Assembly (NCBI GenBank): GCA_900128395.1
Contig: LT649303.1
Span: 412-41,213 of the forward strand
DNA length: 40,802 bases
Reading direction: 5' to 3'
Origin: Stramenopiles sp. TOSAG23-2
Taxonomy: Eukaryota; Sar
Shown: positions 16,904-29,600 of the stretch, piece after piece
Layout of the letters: every line of letters begins with the position of its first letter
Position numbering within the stretch: position 1 is the stretch's first letter
Translations under genes and position numbers: made by a program
The notes under the pieces: model-generated
Database searches by the model: none
The model's input: only the letters and a program-made list of their open reading frames with translations
What the model was told of the DNA's origin: nothing

Positions 16904-19892
16904 AAGCAAGACGAGGCAATCGAAAATCATGTGAATCAACATATACACTTTGCTTCTCTAAATTTGGCTCACAGCTATGATTGATGAACCGCGCCACATT
17001 ACCATACCATTTTGCATCTATACAAATCATATCTTGATCGTCATTTGCATCTACTTCGTCTACTTTAATATCATAATTGGTTGATAAACCATTATTATCA
17101 GGTCCCTTTTGTTTATTAAATACTCTTCGCCATAAACGAGAACCAGCTCCACTGACAGCTCTAAAAGTTGGAGTAACAGCAGCTGTAGTAGTGGTCGTCG
17201 TCGTTGTTGTTGATGTTGTTGTTATTGATGCAGATGAAGGGGAGAAAGAGGAAGAAGAAGACGATCCATTGCTGTTCTTATTCTTCTTCCCATCAGCTTG
17301 ATCCTTTTTCTCTTTCGCTTGTTCATTTTTCATTAAAACCCAAGCCGTATCAAGACTTAATAAATATTCATCCCCTAAACGAGGATCTGCACGCCGTTCC
17401 GCTTCTTGTTCTGAAATCAATTCACCCATGTATTCACAAACAAAAGTACCAGCAGGAATGTCTACTAATGTTTTTACACCCCAACCACATTGTTTAGTTT
17501 TAAATACTTCTAAAGGGACCGTCATACCTCTACCAACAACACGATTTTTACATCTATTTTGATGGCATTTACATCGATAATTACATTCATATATGACATC
17601 TCTTTGACGCAAAAGTTCACGGCGACGATTATATGCAAAACTACCATCGTTTGCTTTTGCACATTCGCATTTTTCTGGATCTCGACAATCATCTTCACAG
17701 CTGCAACAATTTATAATTTGATCTGGTCGACAGATTGTACTTAAATGTAAATTTTCTTCTCCTACTACACTTTTGGTGACATATGAAAATGGTGGCGGCA
17801 AATCTTTCTTTTTATAAGGATTTATTGCATGTATAGGCATGCTTTCAGTCCCATTTGACACATCCTCGACTACAATTTGCTGTGCAAGCAAACGTTTAGA
17901 TATCTTTGGATAATAATGTTCCACGGGAAATTCATCATAAATATTTAATTCATTTTTCTTAATAGAATCTTTGCTTATATTTAAATACTTCATCGTTAAT
18001 TTCGCACTTTTCTGTAAAGGCTTGATTTTAGTATCATCACATAAGAAACAAGACCAATCTTCTACATCATTGATCCTTTCAACTTCCTTTGGACCAAAAT
18101 TTCTATGTATACAAGTTTGGCAAAAAACACGTGTGCAATGATCACATCCCATCACACTTCCACCATCACCGCACCAACGACAAAATTGTTCCGACCCTGT
18201 TTCAGGATTAATATTAAAATTACCACGTTTATATACGTGTGTACATTTATGGCAAATAATTATATTTAGCCGTGGATGTAACAATACGTGTGATTTTGAT
18301 TTTAACATTTCACCACAAGCGGTGCAATGAACAATACACGAGTTCCAATGCTCATCAAAGATGTCATCACCATTATCATTTGCATGTGCATCAAAAACCG
18401 TTTTCCATGCTGGCATTTTAAAATCCGAATCCCGGAATCCAAGACCAAGTCTCCCAGTATCTATTAAACGAAAATTATACGGGCGTTCACGAGTTAATTT
18501 AGTTTTTGTATATTCTAAGACATTATTTTCCTCGTTTGATGATGAACCTTTCTTTTTTTTCTTTTTCTTTTGCCTATGTACAACTTTTTCCTCAATTTCA
18601 ACATTGTACATTCCACCTTTTTGCTTACCTTCAGTTAATAAATATCCTTTTTTACCTATCCGTTTACCAAATGTAACTTCTATTGGTATTCTCGCTGGAA
18701 TAACAATATTCGTAGTAAATACTTTCACCATACATTGTAAAAAGATTTCTATCGAATTATTGCATATAATGATTTTAATTAATACATTAATTGTTTCATC
18801 TACGATTACCTCTATATTGTTACTTTTTTGTTTGTCATCTTCAGTATCAATATCCATCATCATCATCATTGTACTAGAATTTGTACTTTCTTTTTCGTGA
18901 TTTCCAATAAATGCATTACGAAGCATGTCTATACCATTTTTTTTCTTTTTTTGCATTAAACGACTTTTCTTTATACCTAATAAGATATTTTCAACATAAT
19001 TTACAACATCATATATTTCCTTTTTCGACATATCAAATAATGTATTGAATTTTAAAATAATTTTCATATAATTTTCATCGTCATTCACATAGGTATCTTT
19101 TAATAGTTTTATCAATTGAATCAATAAAGAATTCTCCATGGTTTTCAAAGCATAAGTCTCTTTTTTAATTTTTTTATTTATTTGCTTATTTTTCTTATAA
19201 TTGTATTCTTCTAAAATAGATTTAATACCAGCAATAAATGAACTAAAGTTACTAACACCATAGTTTTTTCTTAAATATTTTGTCAATGCACCACAAAAAC
19301 CATATGGTGAATTTTTAGGAAAGTCATACCCATCATATAATTCATAAATGGGAGTTGGTGTTGGCAATATAGAATTATCTTTTTTCTCGTTGCTGCTATC
19401 TGACTGTGATGGTGAATTTTTAGGAAAGTCATACCCATCATATAATTCATAAATGGGAGTTGGTGTTGGCAATATAGAATTATCTTTTTTCTCGTTGCTG
19501 CTATCTGACTGTGATATAACAGTTTGGATTTCATTATTATCATTATCATTCATATTTGACGTAACATTCATATTGTTGTCGTCGTCGTTGTTGTTATAAT
19601 TATTATTTATCATTGTATCATTTTCTAATAAAGATATTATTGTAGGTGATTCATTATTTTTGCCTTTGTCAGAGGTGCCATTTGTAACTTTTTTTTTGTT
19701 AAAAGTTGAATTTTTTATTTCAACAGACTCAATATGACCATCATCCTCATCCACCAGATTTATTATATCATTTTGATCATGTAAGTCGACCCCTAGTTTT
19801 CTTTTCTTCTTCTTCTTATTGGATGAAGACGTATTAATGTTACTAGCATTTCTTTTTTTCGCCTTTAATGCTTTATTATAATTATACATCAT
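16773..19892 (-). CDS. ADD finger + pre-SET/split SET/post-SET histone lysine methyltransferase (SETDB1/SUV39-like)
   Basis: 1039-residue nuclear protein predicted to methylate histone H3 Lys9. The N-terminal 500 residues are low-complexity Asn/Asp/Lys with nuclear-localisation-like basic runs. An ADD domain (about 520-617) shows a GATA-like pair CTAC...CHKC and a PHD part CRWC-CDHC-CQTC-CFLC, with spacing and residues close to the ATRX ADD. The Cys-rich pre-SET begins at about 728 (CCSCEDDC). SET starts at about 800 (KQCGWGVKTL), is interrupted by a Lys/Ser/Thr-rich insertion at about 851-960, and resumes with RFINHSCEPN (cofactor site, about 970) and the ELTWDYGY catalytic segment. A post-SET CFCGAKKC ends the protein. 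The insertion place resembles the bifurcated SET of SETDB1. ADD domains read H3 unmethylated at K4 with K9me3, so reader and writer would act on the same tail. A 35-residue in-frame duplication lies at 19304-19513. Confidence 0.9.
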   Translation of the reverse strand: MMYNYNKALKAKKRNASNINTSSSNKKKKKRKLGVDLHDQNDIINLVDEDDGHIESVEIKNSTFNKKKVTNGTSDKGKNNESPTIISLLENDTMINNNYNNNDDDNNMNVTSNMNDNDNNEIQTVISQSDSSNEKKDNSILPTPTPIYELYDGYDFPKNSPSQSDSSNEKKDNSILPTPTPIYELYDGYDFPKNSPYGFCGALTKYLRKNYGVSNFSSFIAGIKSILEEYNYKKNKQINKKIKKETYALKTMENSLLIQLIKLLKDTYVNDDENYMKIILKFNTLFDMSKKEIYDVVNYVENILLGIKKSRLMQKKKKNGIDMLRNAFIGNHEKESTNSSTMMMMMDIDTEDDKQKSNNIEVIVDETINVLIKIIICNNSIEIFLQCMVKVFTTNIVIPARIPIEVTFGKRIGKKGYLLTEGKQKGGMYNVEIEEKVVHRQKKKKKKKGSSSNEENNVLEYTKTKLTRERPYNFRLIDTGRLGLGFRDSDFKMPAWKTVFDAHANDNGDDIFDEHWNSCIVHCTACGEMLKSKSHVLLHPRLNIIICHKCTHVYKRGNFNINPETGSEQFCRWCGDGGSVMGCDHCTRVFCQTCIHRNFGPKEVERINDVEDWSCFLCDDTKIKPLQKSAKLTMKYLNISKDSIKKNELNIYDEFPVEHYYPKISKRLLAQQIVVEDVSNGTESMPIHAINPYKKKDLPPPFSYVTKSVVGEENLHLSTICRPDQIINCCSCEDDCRDPEKCECAKANDGSFAYNRRRELLRQRDVIYECNYRCKCHQNRCKNRVVGRGMTVPLEVFKTKQCGWGVKTLVDIPAGTFVCEYMGELISEQEAERRADPRLGDEYLLSLDTAWVLMKNEQAKEKKDQADGKKNKNSNGSSSSSSFSPSSASITTTSTTTTTTTTTAAVTPTFRAVSGAGSRLWRRVFNKQKGPDNNGLSTNYDIKVDEVDANDDQDMICIDAKWYGNVARFINHSCEPNLEKQSVYVDSHDFRLPRLAFFASSSIKKGEELTWDYGYTKGQVKGKTHPCFCGAKKCRHVMY
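19304..19513. repeat. 105-bp exact tandem duplication (19304-19408 / 19409-19513), in frame
   Basis: Adds a second 35-residue block (SQSDSSNEKK...) to the disordered N-terminal region of the methyltransferase; the frame is kept. Confidence 0.92.
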
Positions 19893-20656
19893 TTTTTGAA
19901 ACTAATTTTGTGAAGATAATTCAAAATTTGAATGGAAGAAAGGAAAGGATACACCTGAAGGATTTGGTCAATGATTTTGAAAAATATTGAGTTTGATCGT
20001 ATTATAAGACAAATTGCATTGGTTGGTCTTGGTTATTGTGGATTAGTGTAGTTTTCAGATTTACAATTAGATTTGCACATTTAATTAATTTGTCATGTGT
20101 TATTTTTCTATTTTATTTTTTTTATTTTGTTTCGTGCGTGCGCGTGCCAGGTTAAGGTTTTGTTGTGTGTGGAAAAAAAAAATAAGGTTTTGTTTTATTA
20201 TACCGACAGCCTTTTTTTTTTATGAAGCTTATTATACACCACTCTACATACAAAAAGTAGGAGAGGATCCGCTCTATAATACAAAGTTGTATTAAATACT
20301 GTATTTACACAAAATAATTTAATGTTCAAAAACTTCTTTTGTGAAAGTTGGAAGTAAAGCTTTTAAGACACTAAAAGCCAATAATCAATTTACAGAGTAT
20401 ACGAAACGCGTATTTTAATATTTTACCCCCAGAGATAAAATGAGAATTATGCATTTTATCAAAAATAAAAATATTTTTTATTAAAAAATAGACTCTTAAT
20501 TATCATATGAAGCATCATACCTATGATAGTATTTTTACGATTCGTATCATATCATATACATATATATGTACGAGTAATACGTCAATATATATAGCCATAT
20601 ACACAAACATTTTTACAAGACAATATATTTTCCCTTTTCTAATCTGTGCAGTAAAA
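19893..20656. promoter_or_regulatory. Spacer upstream of methyltransferase gene and downstream of giant gene
   Basis: No gene supported. One GC-richer patch GTGCGTGCGCGTGCC (about 20133-20147) stands out from otherwise AT-rich sequence. It should hold the methyltransferase promoter and the giant gene's 3' UTR. Confidence 0.5.
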
Positions 20657-23600
20657 TTACACCGGATTATATGTAAATTCTCTCAAATTTGCATTTGAAT
20701 TGAAATTCAATGATGCATATTTAATTTTACGTACCTCCGGCATTGTATCAAAACCAGCTGAAAAATAATCATAATCCGAGTTATCTGGGGTTGTTAAATA
20801 AACATTACCTTTTTTCCTACGAGGTATTTTACAAATGTTTCCATCAGAAGTGATGCCATTAGATAGTAACTCTAATTCTTTGAAATATGCATCATTTGGA
20901 TAGTTCAAAATCAGTTTATTTTTCTGAATATTGTCATAAATTATATTCACTCTTTGCCAACCATCAGATGCAAATTCATAATCAGCACATAACTCATAGT
21001 TATGAGGATTTCCATTTCCAAAATCATAGCACTCCGTATGTACATTTACACACAACAATTTGGAATTTTCTTTAATTGATATCAAAGGTGACATGTCTGC
21101 ACTTTTGCTCATAAATCGTAAAATCGGACACTTTTGACCAACATTAGTATTATTACATTTTGTATCAACTTTGATTTCGAAGCTGAGTTGAAAATTCTCA
21201 TAAATAGTTGTATACCCTATATGATTGTCATGTGCAACTGATGTTTCTGGATTGTATGTAAAATATGCAAATTGGCCATTATTAGCTGTGCTTGTCGGAG
21301 TGTAAGTTATATCTTTCAATCCAAAATTTTGATTTCCAATGTAAAGATATTTTGGATTATTATCAGCAATATTGTTACAGCAGGCATACACCTGTTTATG
21401 AGCGACATTAGTATCTGTAGTCGCCCAATCTGCATCAGAGTATGTAACAGTGTTCCCAGACAATTTCTGACACCATCCTTCTGCACCCGTGCCTATTTGA
21501 ACCCATTCATCGTTTTCAATTGTAGTCGCCCAATCTGCATCAGAGTATGTAACAGTGTTCCCAGACAATTTCTGACACCATCCTTCTGCACCCGTGCCTA
21601 TTTGAACCCATTCATCGTTTTCAATTGGCAACCACATGTCAACAGAATTGTGTTCACCACCAATCGGTTTACGAAATCGACCATTTGGACATATTTCATC
21701 ATAAGTACAAAACCTTTGTCTACGATCATTACAAGTTTGTTCCAATGTATCGTATGATTTTGAAGCTCCATCATTAAAAAATTCCATACATTTTCCTGTA
21801 AAATTTGAATGTATTCTTAAATCCAGCTTATAGATTTTTACATTTTGGCGAAGTTGATTTTCTACCGACAAATACGAACAACTACTCTGAACACCATGTG
21901 AAAAACACCTCTTATTAGTATTACTTGTCTGTATACATTTCGATCCTGAACTATCGTCAAACTGCCATTGATTACAACTTCTTCCGAGCCCAGTTCCAAA
22001 TCCAGCAAAAAATCGGTTGGTCCAAATACATTCTGTAATAGATTGGAAATGGTCTAAATAGCAAAAATCATAAAGTGCGGTAGGACTTGATCCTTTCCAC
22101 CCAAATACACTTGCAGTATCTTGAAATTCTTCTTTTGTTCGAACATATAATACTAATTCCTCCTCCGTCTTGTCATCTGTAAACATGTAATAATTGTAGC
22201 CATTATTATCAGCAGGTATAGTATTAATATCCACATCAGACATTTTTCTATCTCCTTTTGTGTCACTTAACTCATCTTGAGCATTTGTATCTGGAGTATA
22301 CTCCGCCCCATCGATTTGTAATATTTTTGTCCATGCTCCGATGCTAGAATCTTCCTCTACGAAATTAGACTTTATATAAACTTTTCCGTCATGTTTATAC
22401 GGACGATAACTACCTTCTAAAGTTACGCTGACTTCTGGCATTATATTGGTATTACTCTCATCCTGTATAGAAGCTTTTAATGTATTATGATGAACATCAA
22501 TTAAAACATGTTTCCAGCCTTCAGAATCAAACAGATTATGATCACTACTTTTAAAACTGATAAAATCTTTGGTAATATTTTGCTCATTTTCCGACATAAT
22601 AATATCTAAATTGCCATTGATATCAAACCTGATGACGGGTGATTTAGATCGACCATCTGAAAATCGTATAATTTCTTTTGAATAAATTTTATTCGCAGTA
22701 GTCCAAATACTAAAGGACAACGTAAAATCTGAGAAAAGGCCTGTTGAACCGAGAAAAATAAAATTTTTGCTTGGTAGCACATCTGCTTCAAATGGACCAT
22801 TTGCAACGAATGGAGAGCTTTTCAATACTTGCTCAGGATCTTGTCCAAAATGAATATTTAAATGGTCATTTCGCACGGGTCTTCTATATCGTCTTGTAGT
22901 TGTAAGGGATGTTTTATATCTATTAACTGCGACAGTATATACATTATTGATAACATGTATATTCACTTTGCTCCATTGATTTAACAGAATGCCGCTAGAA
23001 ACGGCAGGAATATGCATTATCATATTTCCATCTCTCATACTTCCAAATGACACTTGTAAATCAAGATTTATTTTTTCAACGGTTTGACCAGAATCAAAAT
23101 ATAATGCATTTTCATTGTTTGGAACGAAAGAAACACATAAGTACTTATCTAAATACGCACAACAATCTTTATCAGAGGATGTAAATCGAAATATTTCATT
23201 TCTTCCAATGCTTTTACTATATGGATAGATATCAAAACTTACGTGATAATTAGTATATGCTATGACAGAGCCGAGGTTGATTTTTGATATTTCAAACACA
23301 TCCTTATTTCCAGTGAGCAAATTAGTGCTTTTTTCAAAAGGATTGAAACTTGGTACGTAAGTCGCTGGTCTACCATATCCCGTCAATCCCTTACAATGAG
23401 AAAACCCATTTGAACATGTAACGCAAACAACATCTGGCAGTTTCCCTGGCATATTAAAAGATTGAATGCCATGTGGACAAATGTCGCTTGGATAACAATT
23501 ACCATTCTTTAAGTAAAATCTATCTTCACAAACTACGCAAGTTTCATGACTTAAGCAACCAAAACAATTCACTTCGCAACCTTCAGTAGAGTACAATAGT

Positions 23601-26600
23601 AATTCGCTTACGTCATTTCTTGTACCACATTTGTCACACACAGTAGCTGAATGTTGGGGCATCAAGGCAAATCCAAATGTTCCTTTCCAATCATTATTTA
23701 AGTGATACTTTCTACGCTGATTTCTTTTACGTATACGTGATTTCCAAACGTTGAAAGTATACGGACCTCCGGATGCCCCAGGTAAGAGATTGTCATTCTT
23801 TAAAGTCAATGATGGTTCCGATTTTTCTAAAAATAACGCATTGAATGAAAAATCACCGTTGTAATAAGATAAAACAATACTATTTGGTGTCGTATGAATT
23901 GTAATTTGTTTACTACTATATGATATTTCAAAGGACAATGTATTACTACCACCACTTCCCATTTTAAAATGTCCTTTCTTGCCATTGAAAAGTCCAACAA
24001 AATCATTTTTTGTAGCATCGTTTAGATATTCACCCTCTATGTATTCCCCATGAAAGGATAAACGTATGTAATATGGTGTTGACAATGCATTACCGCTGTT
24101 GTCCATAGATTGCTTCCAAACAGATGTAGAAATGTCTCGATAAAGCGTGTTGTCTAATGAGTCGTATCGATATTGTGGCACCGTTCCAAAATCAACTGCT
24201 GAATTTCTTGTATCACTAAATATGTATAAAGTTGCATCATCATCAAGCTCAACTTCAACTATATTCTCAATTTGGTCGCATTTAACTTTTATCACAACAC
24301 CAACAGAAGGAAGGCCACCTTTTTGTCCATTGTTTAATTTGTCACCAGCAAATCCACCACCCCACCCCAGTGTAGAGAGGATCCGTGCTTTGCCCCCATA
24401 ATATACACCAATACCTTCCCAATTAGGACCATTACAGCCATATTGACGGTTGTTATCGTTGTCCTTCGTCACGGCCCAGCATGAGTCACCAAATCTTGTG
24501 CCATCTTTTACACATGCATGGCAAAACGTCGCAGTTGTCCCGAATTCACTAAAAGAACTTGTCACCCCGCTTAGTTGAATATTTTGATTTATCTGTTGCT
24601 CAAAAATGTTTGAACCAGAAGGAACTGTAAACTGTACATAATTGCTTAAGGCAGAACCATATTCGATTCTCACTTGGTAATTACCGTTAATAACGCATTC
24701 TTCTGGTGGTGCACTATTTACTCCATCTAAATTCAACAGTCTAATATTTGAATCATCCAATCTATAATCTCCATATCCTTCTCCAACTGCCTCAGTAAAT
24801 ACTGTATACCACCCGTCATGATATGCGTTGTCTAAAACAATAGATTTTTCTATAATTTTCAATTCATCATCTATATCATTCCAAAATTTAAATGGAAATG
24901 TCGGCTCTGCATATGATTGGCTACCATCACGAAGCAGATATGCAGATTTTGTTCCAGTAACATGAATAGCTTTAAATGGACTGCAGTACCCTGCTTTTTT
25001 ACATTGTAACTTTGAAGAAGGAACTATACCTTCGCTTGAATGGCCACCAAAAGTAATCATTCTACCATTTATTAAAACGCTAGCGTGAGAGAAACGTGGA
25101 TATGGTTTCAATTCTAAGTTGTGTATTGAACTCCACCTCCCTGACGTAACATCAAAATTCCATAAATCATCAAATATAACTTGACCATCCCATCCACCAT
25201 ACACATGCATAACACCATTTTGTACAACTGCGGTATGGTTGCTTCTAGGAGATGGAAGTTCGACTTCCCTTCTCCACACACTCCCAGCAGATCCAGTTTT
25301 CGTGCTGCATCCAAAATTTTCGCTGCAGTAGCTAAAACAAGTTTTTCCACTTGATTTTAAATACGTTATTGTATTGCAATAATTTTCTGATTCAGGTGGC
25401 AAATGTAAACAAGCTTGAAATGCTTTTTCTAAAGTAGGATATGAGTGGCATACACTTCCATAAGCTAATTTAGCAGATATAGAGACGCAACCACTACCTA
25501 GATTTCTATGAAGACATACTGGCCTAAAATCTTTTTCAATATAACCATCACTTCTATCATTAACGTATTCTTGAAATGGGTCATCGTTTAATGTCCATTT
25601 CAATGAGTAATCCATTGGATCTCTTAATTCTTCAATGTCTTCATCAGTTATAAATAAAACGGCATCTTTCAATCGTTTCATCATTTCTGGACTATGATGG
25701 ATATTATTACCGCTGGTTGGATAGGTCGACAATCCATTCAAAATGCTGATTCTATGGATTGGATTTTCATACTGTTTATTGTATTCATTAAGATGTATAG
25801 AGATCCACGATGCAGCGTCAGTGGAAGGATATGCCGTAGAATCAGTTGCCGAGACAAAATCAACACACGGTTTCTTTGTGCATGCCTCGGAACTCCCTGG
25901 AATACAATTATTGCCCCGCTTTCTCTGATCGCCAAATCCTTTATTATCGTCACAGCAAGAATCAAAGTTCATTGTTGCACTGTAAGCATATGGAAATCCT
26001 GATGGGCATCTATCAAACCCATGTTTGACCGTTTTACCAACTGCAATATCATTGCCATAATAATCAAAAACTTTGATTTTAAGCAATGTCAACAGCGCAT
26101 CCCTTTCAGAATGTATATACAAATATTTCCCTTGTATTTTACGCGTGATACCTGGCATCCATTTCCGATTTATATTATTTTCTAGATCTAAAATTTGAAC
26201 ATCATTTAAATGTCTTTTCCCATCATAACCACCGAAGATAATCATTTTACCAGAATCAACCACTGTAGAGTGACCCGAACGTCTAGTAGGAGTTCTATCA
26301 CCAGAACTATCTTCGTGTACCAACTTTGTCCACTTCATGTAGCCAGGAGGTACAAAACGCGATAGCATACAGCGTGCATTAGTACCATCAACGGCCATAT
26401 CCAAAATGCTGGTAGTGCTAGCAATGACTACTGCATTATCTGTATATCTTCGGATGCAAGATGGATCAGTACATTGACTAACGAAATCATTTTCAACTAA
26501 GGTAATTATTACATCATTAGAAGTGCTAAGATTGCCTGAAGGTATGGTTAACGTATCACCTACTTGGTATCCAGAACCAGCGGTAGTCACAGTAACGCTT

Positions 26601-29600
26601 GATACCACACCTGAAACTATATTTAAATCCAGTGCAATACCAGTGCCAGAACCAGATGTTGTAACTGTCACCGGCGGATTAGCATCCGAAAATTCAGTAC
26701 CTTCATTTACATTTGTAGTTATACTACCCAATAAAGCATCGGCAGTTGTTACTAAGGATGGGTTACTTAATAAACTGTCATAACATGTAGCATCTTCTAA
26801 ACCAGTTATGGCAGATCTACATGTATTTATTTGTCTGTCAGTGATGACACCAGTAACTTTGTAAGTGCTAATTCCATTTTCGGCATCACATGTTGCATCA
26901 GCATGCAAATTTACATCTGAATTGACTGTAAGAGTTACTTCGTCTCCTATACCATATCCTGTTATATCATCTACTGATATAATATTATCTTTCAATGATT
27001 TTATAGGTTGACGCGCTTTATACGATTTCCATCTCATGTTTAAACGTGACACAGCACACCCATCATTTTCATGTAGTCTTATTAAGCAACCATCATTAAT
27101 ATTATTTGTACTATCCATATCTTGTATATGTTCTTTCAAAGTAATACTTGTCCAGTGAGTATACGTACAGGAGCCTGCATTATTGCAAGTAGTAGGATCA
27201 GTTACGGCATCAGTGCAAGGATCCACTTCCAAATTACTACTATCTCGACAAGTAGACCCTTTTGTAAAGACACAATGAGTTGTACCTCCTTCATCAATCA
27301 ATGCCGTACATGTAGCTTCATCACTAGCAGTATCGACACACTTTGCATCATTTAAACCAGTGGAAGCCACTCTACACGTAGTCGCTAGTTCAGTGTTGTC
27401 AGATATTGAATATGTACCAGCTGCGGAGCAAGTTTTCCCTGAAGCACTATTTACATCATACGTAATTGTAGCTGTGAGTAATCTAGTGCCTATACCAAAA
27501 TGCCCTGGAATAATTATTTTTCCATCTTTAATATCAATCAACTCCAAATTTCCAGTATCCACTGTGCCTGCTATTGATTCCAATATTTTTACTTCTGTTT
27601 TAGTACTCAATTTTTCAACACTCAGAACAGTAAATACCCCGTCTCTATGTCTCCCACGTGTTCCCGCTACACACGAATAAGTTTCATATGGGTCCTTACT
27701 TGCTATACGAACGTTATCACCAACAGCAAACTTCGCTTGATCATAATAATCTGCCCCATTTGGAATGGTAAGTATTCCAGAGTTGATTGATGAAATTTCT
27801 ATCGGAGGAATATTTTTTGAAGTTTTTGAACGATGCCAATATAATTTTTTCATATTTAACATATACACATCATCTCCATAAATAGTATCAGAAGTTCCTT
27901 TAACAAATGCAAAATATTTACTTCTTGGAGTCACTACCACGTCCGATTTATCGCCCCAGGTGGGATACCCATTTAACAACTCTACGTAGGAGCTACCATG
28001 TGGGTACAACAGACTGTTCCGTGATAATTGCATCCAATCTTTTTTATCATATAAATTGGGATTTTGCACTGCTATCCAAATGTTAGATAACTGCGGATCA
28101 TCAACGCTCAAAGCCCTTGCCTCCGTCAAGGTTGGCAGTCTACCACCTCGTGATATTGCCTCATTTTTCATATTCTCCCACGTCTTAGTCCCAGTTCTCC
28201 ATGGATAATTATCGTAACATGGCGGAGCTGCACCACCTGGACAGGCTATGGAACAATCTAGGCAAATATTGTCATATCTATCAATAATATTTCTTATTGT
28301 TTCATGTTTACTCGCTTGAAAGTCTAGAGGGGCAATATTAATATTCGTTGCAGTGCTGTCGTCAGAATTTAAAAGGTGTTGATTGGCAATTGTATCTTTC
28401 AAATCAGTTGAAAAGATTGGCCAAAATATAGGTCCATATGGCTCCGCAGTAAGTTCTATTGAGGTTGAAAGTGCGTTACATTGCAGCTCTGCTTGCGTGA
28501 CTGCACGTTTCCATAGGCGAAAGTTATAAAGATGAGCCGCTCCTATCCCTCGAACAAATTTATCCCCTAAATCAGGTATAAATGATTTTAAACACGGAGT
28601 ACACACTGGCCTACCTTTAGCAGTAGAAACATCTGTCAGTTCCACACCACCATCATTAAATAGGATATTACCACTCACTTGATCAAAAATACAACCAGGA
28701 ACATGGTCTTCTAAATTATGTGATGAAACATCATATGTTATGGATAACTCATTTGCAATAGTCTGACATTCCGAAGAAGTTGTCCGAACATGTACAAAAT
28801 ATATTGGACATCGCTGGCCTTCCTGACTTACGATTAGGCGATTTTTTCTTCGACATACTTTCAACCCCCTATTTCCTGTGGAATCGGTGTTGGAATTAAA
28901 AGCTATAATGCCATCTCCAGTATCGTCAGGATATCCAGTTTGAGAAATATCATTTGCAACTCGGACGACGCAACCAGGAATATAATTCGAAGAAGCAATT
29001 TGATTACCCCACGTTTTACTCAAGTCATTTGCTACAAGTTGACAAGTTGCTGCATTGTCAACTTGGTCGTATCCACCTGGACATGGAAGTCCCTCTTTTA
29101 CATAATGGTATTCTGTCGAAGCACAAGTATTATCAAGACTAATATCCGTATCGATTTGTCCATTGACGTAATACTTCAATTGAAGATCTTGATCTAACGT
29201 CACTGCAAGGTGGTACCATCTATTTAATTCAATAGGTATTCTACCATATACATTACTTTCCCCCAAATACAAACAATGCCCAAAATTGCAATTTGCATGT
29301 TTTTTTAAAAACCAACCGTGGTTACCAGTTGATCCGCCAAAAATTTCAACACTGTCTCCACTAAACGTTGCCGCATCAAATTTTATCCATGTTTCATATG
29401 TTAATGTTTGGAATTGACCAAATTTACTATTTACATTAAAGGGCGCTTTTAAAACGTGACCATTTTGCAATACAGCTGTCTTTGTAATTGCACTTGTTTT
29501 ACCGCGGCGACCGCATGGATCTGCTTTTATAAGAGTAGGTGGTGGAATATTTGTACCACCATAAATATATGCTTTGTTCAACCAGAAAACAAATGTATGG

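Noticed and set aside
16556-16984. 142-residue plus-strand ORF with a duplicated His/Leu-rich block
   Set aside because: It reads through the (AC)n tract and the antisense of the duplicated SET C terminus.
18361-18900. 179-residue plus-strand ORF opposite the methyltransferase
   Set aside because: Antisense shadow of a clear coding region, with low-complexity Phe/Ile composition and no domain.
20095-20698. Two small plus-strand ORFs downstream of the giant gene
   Set aside because: Composition follows AT-rich spacer, with poly-Phe/Lys runs and no domain or signal supporting translation.
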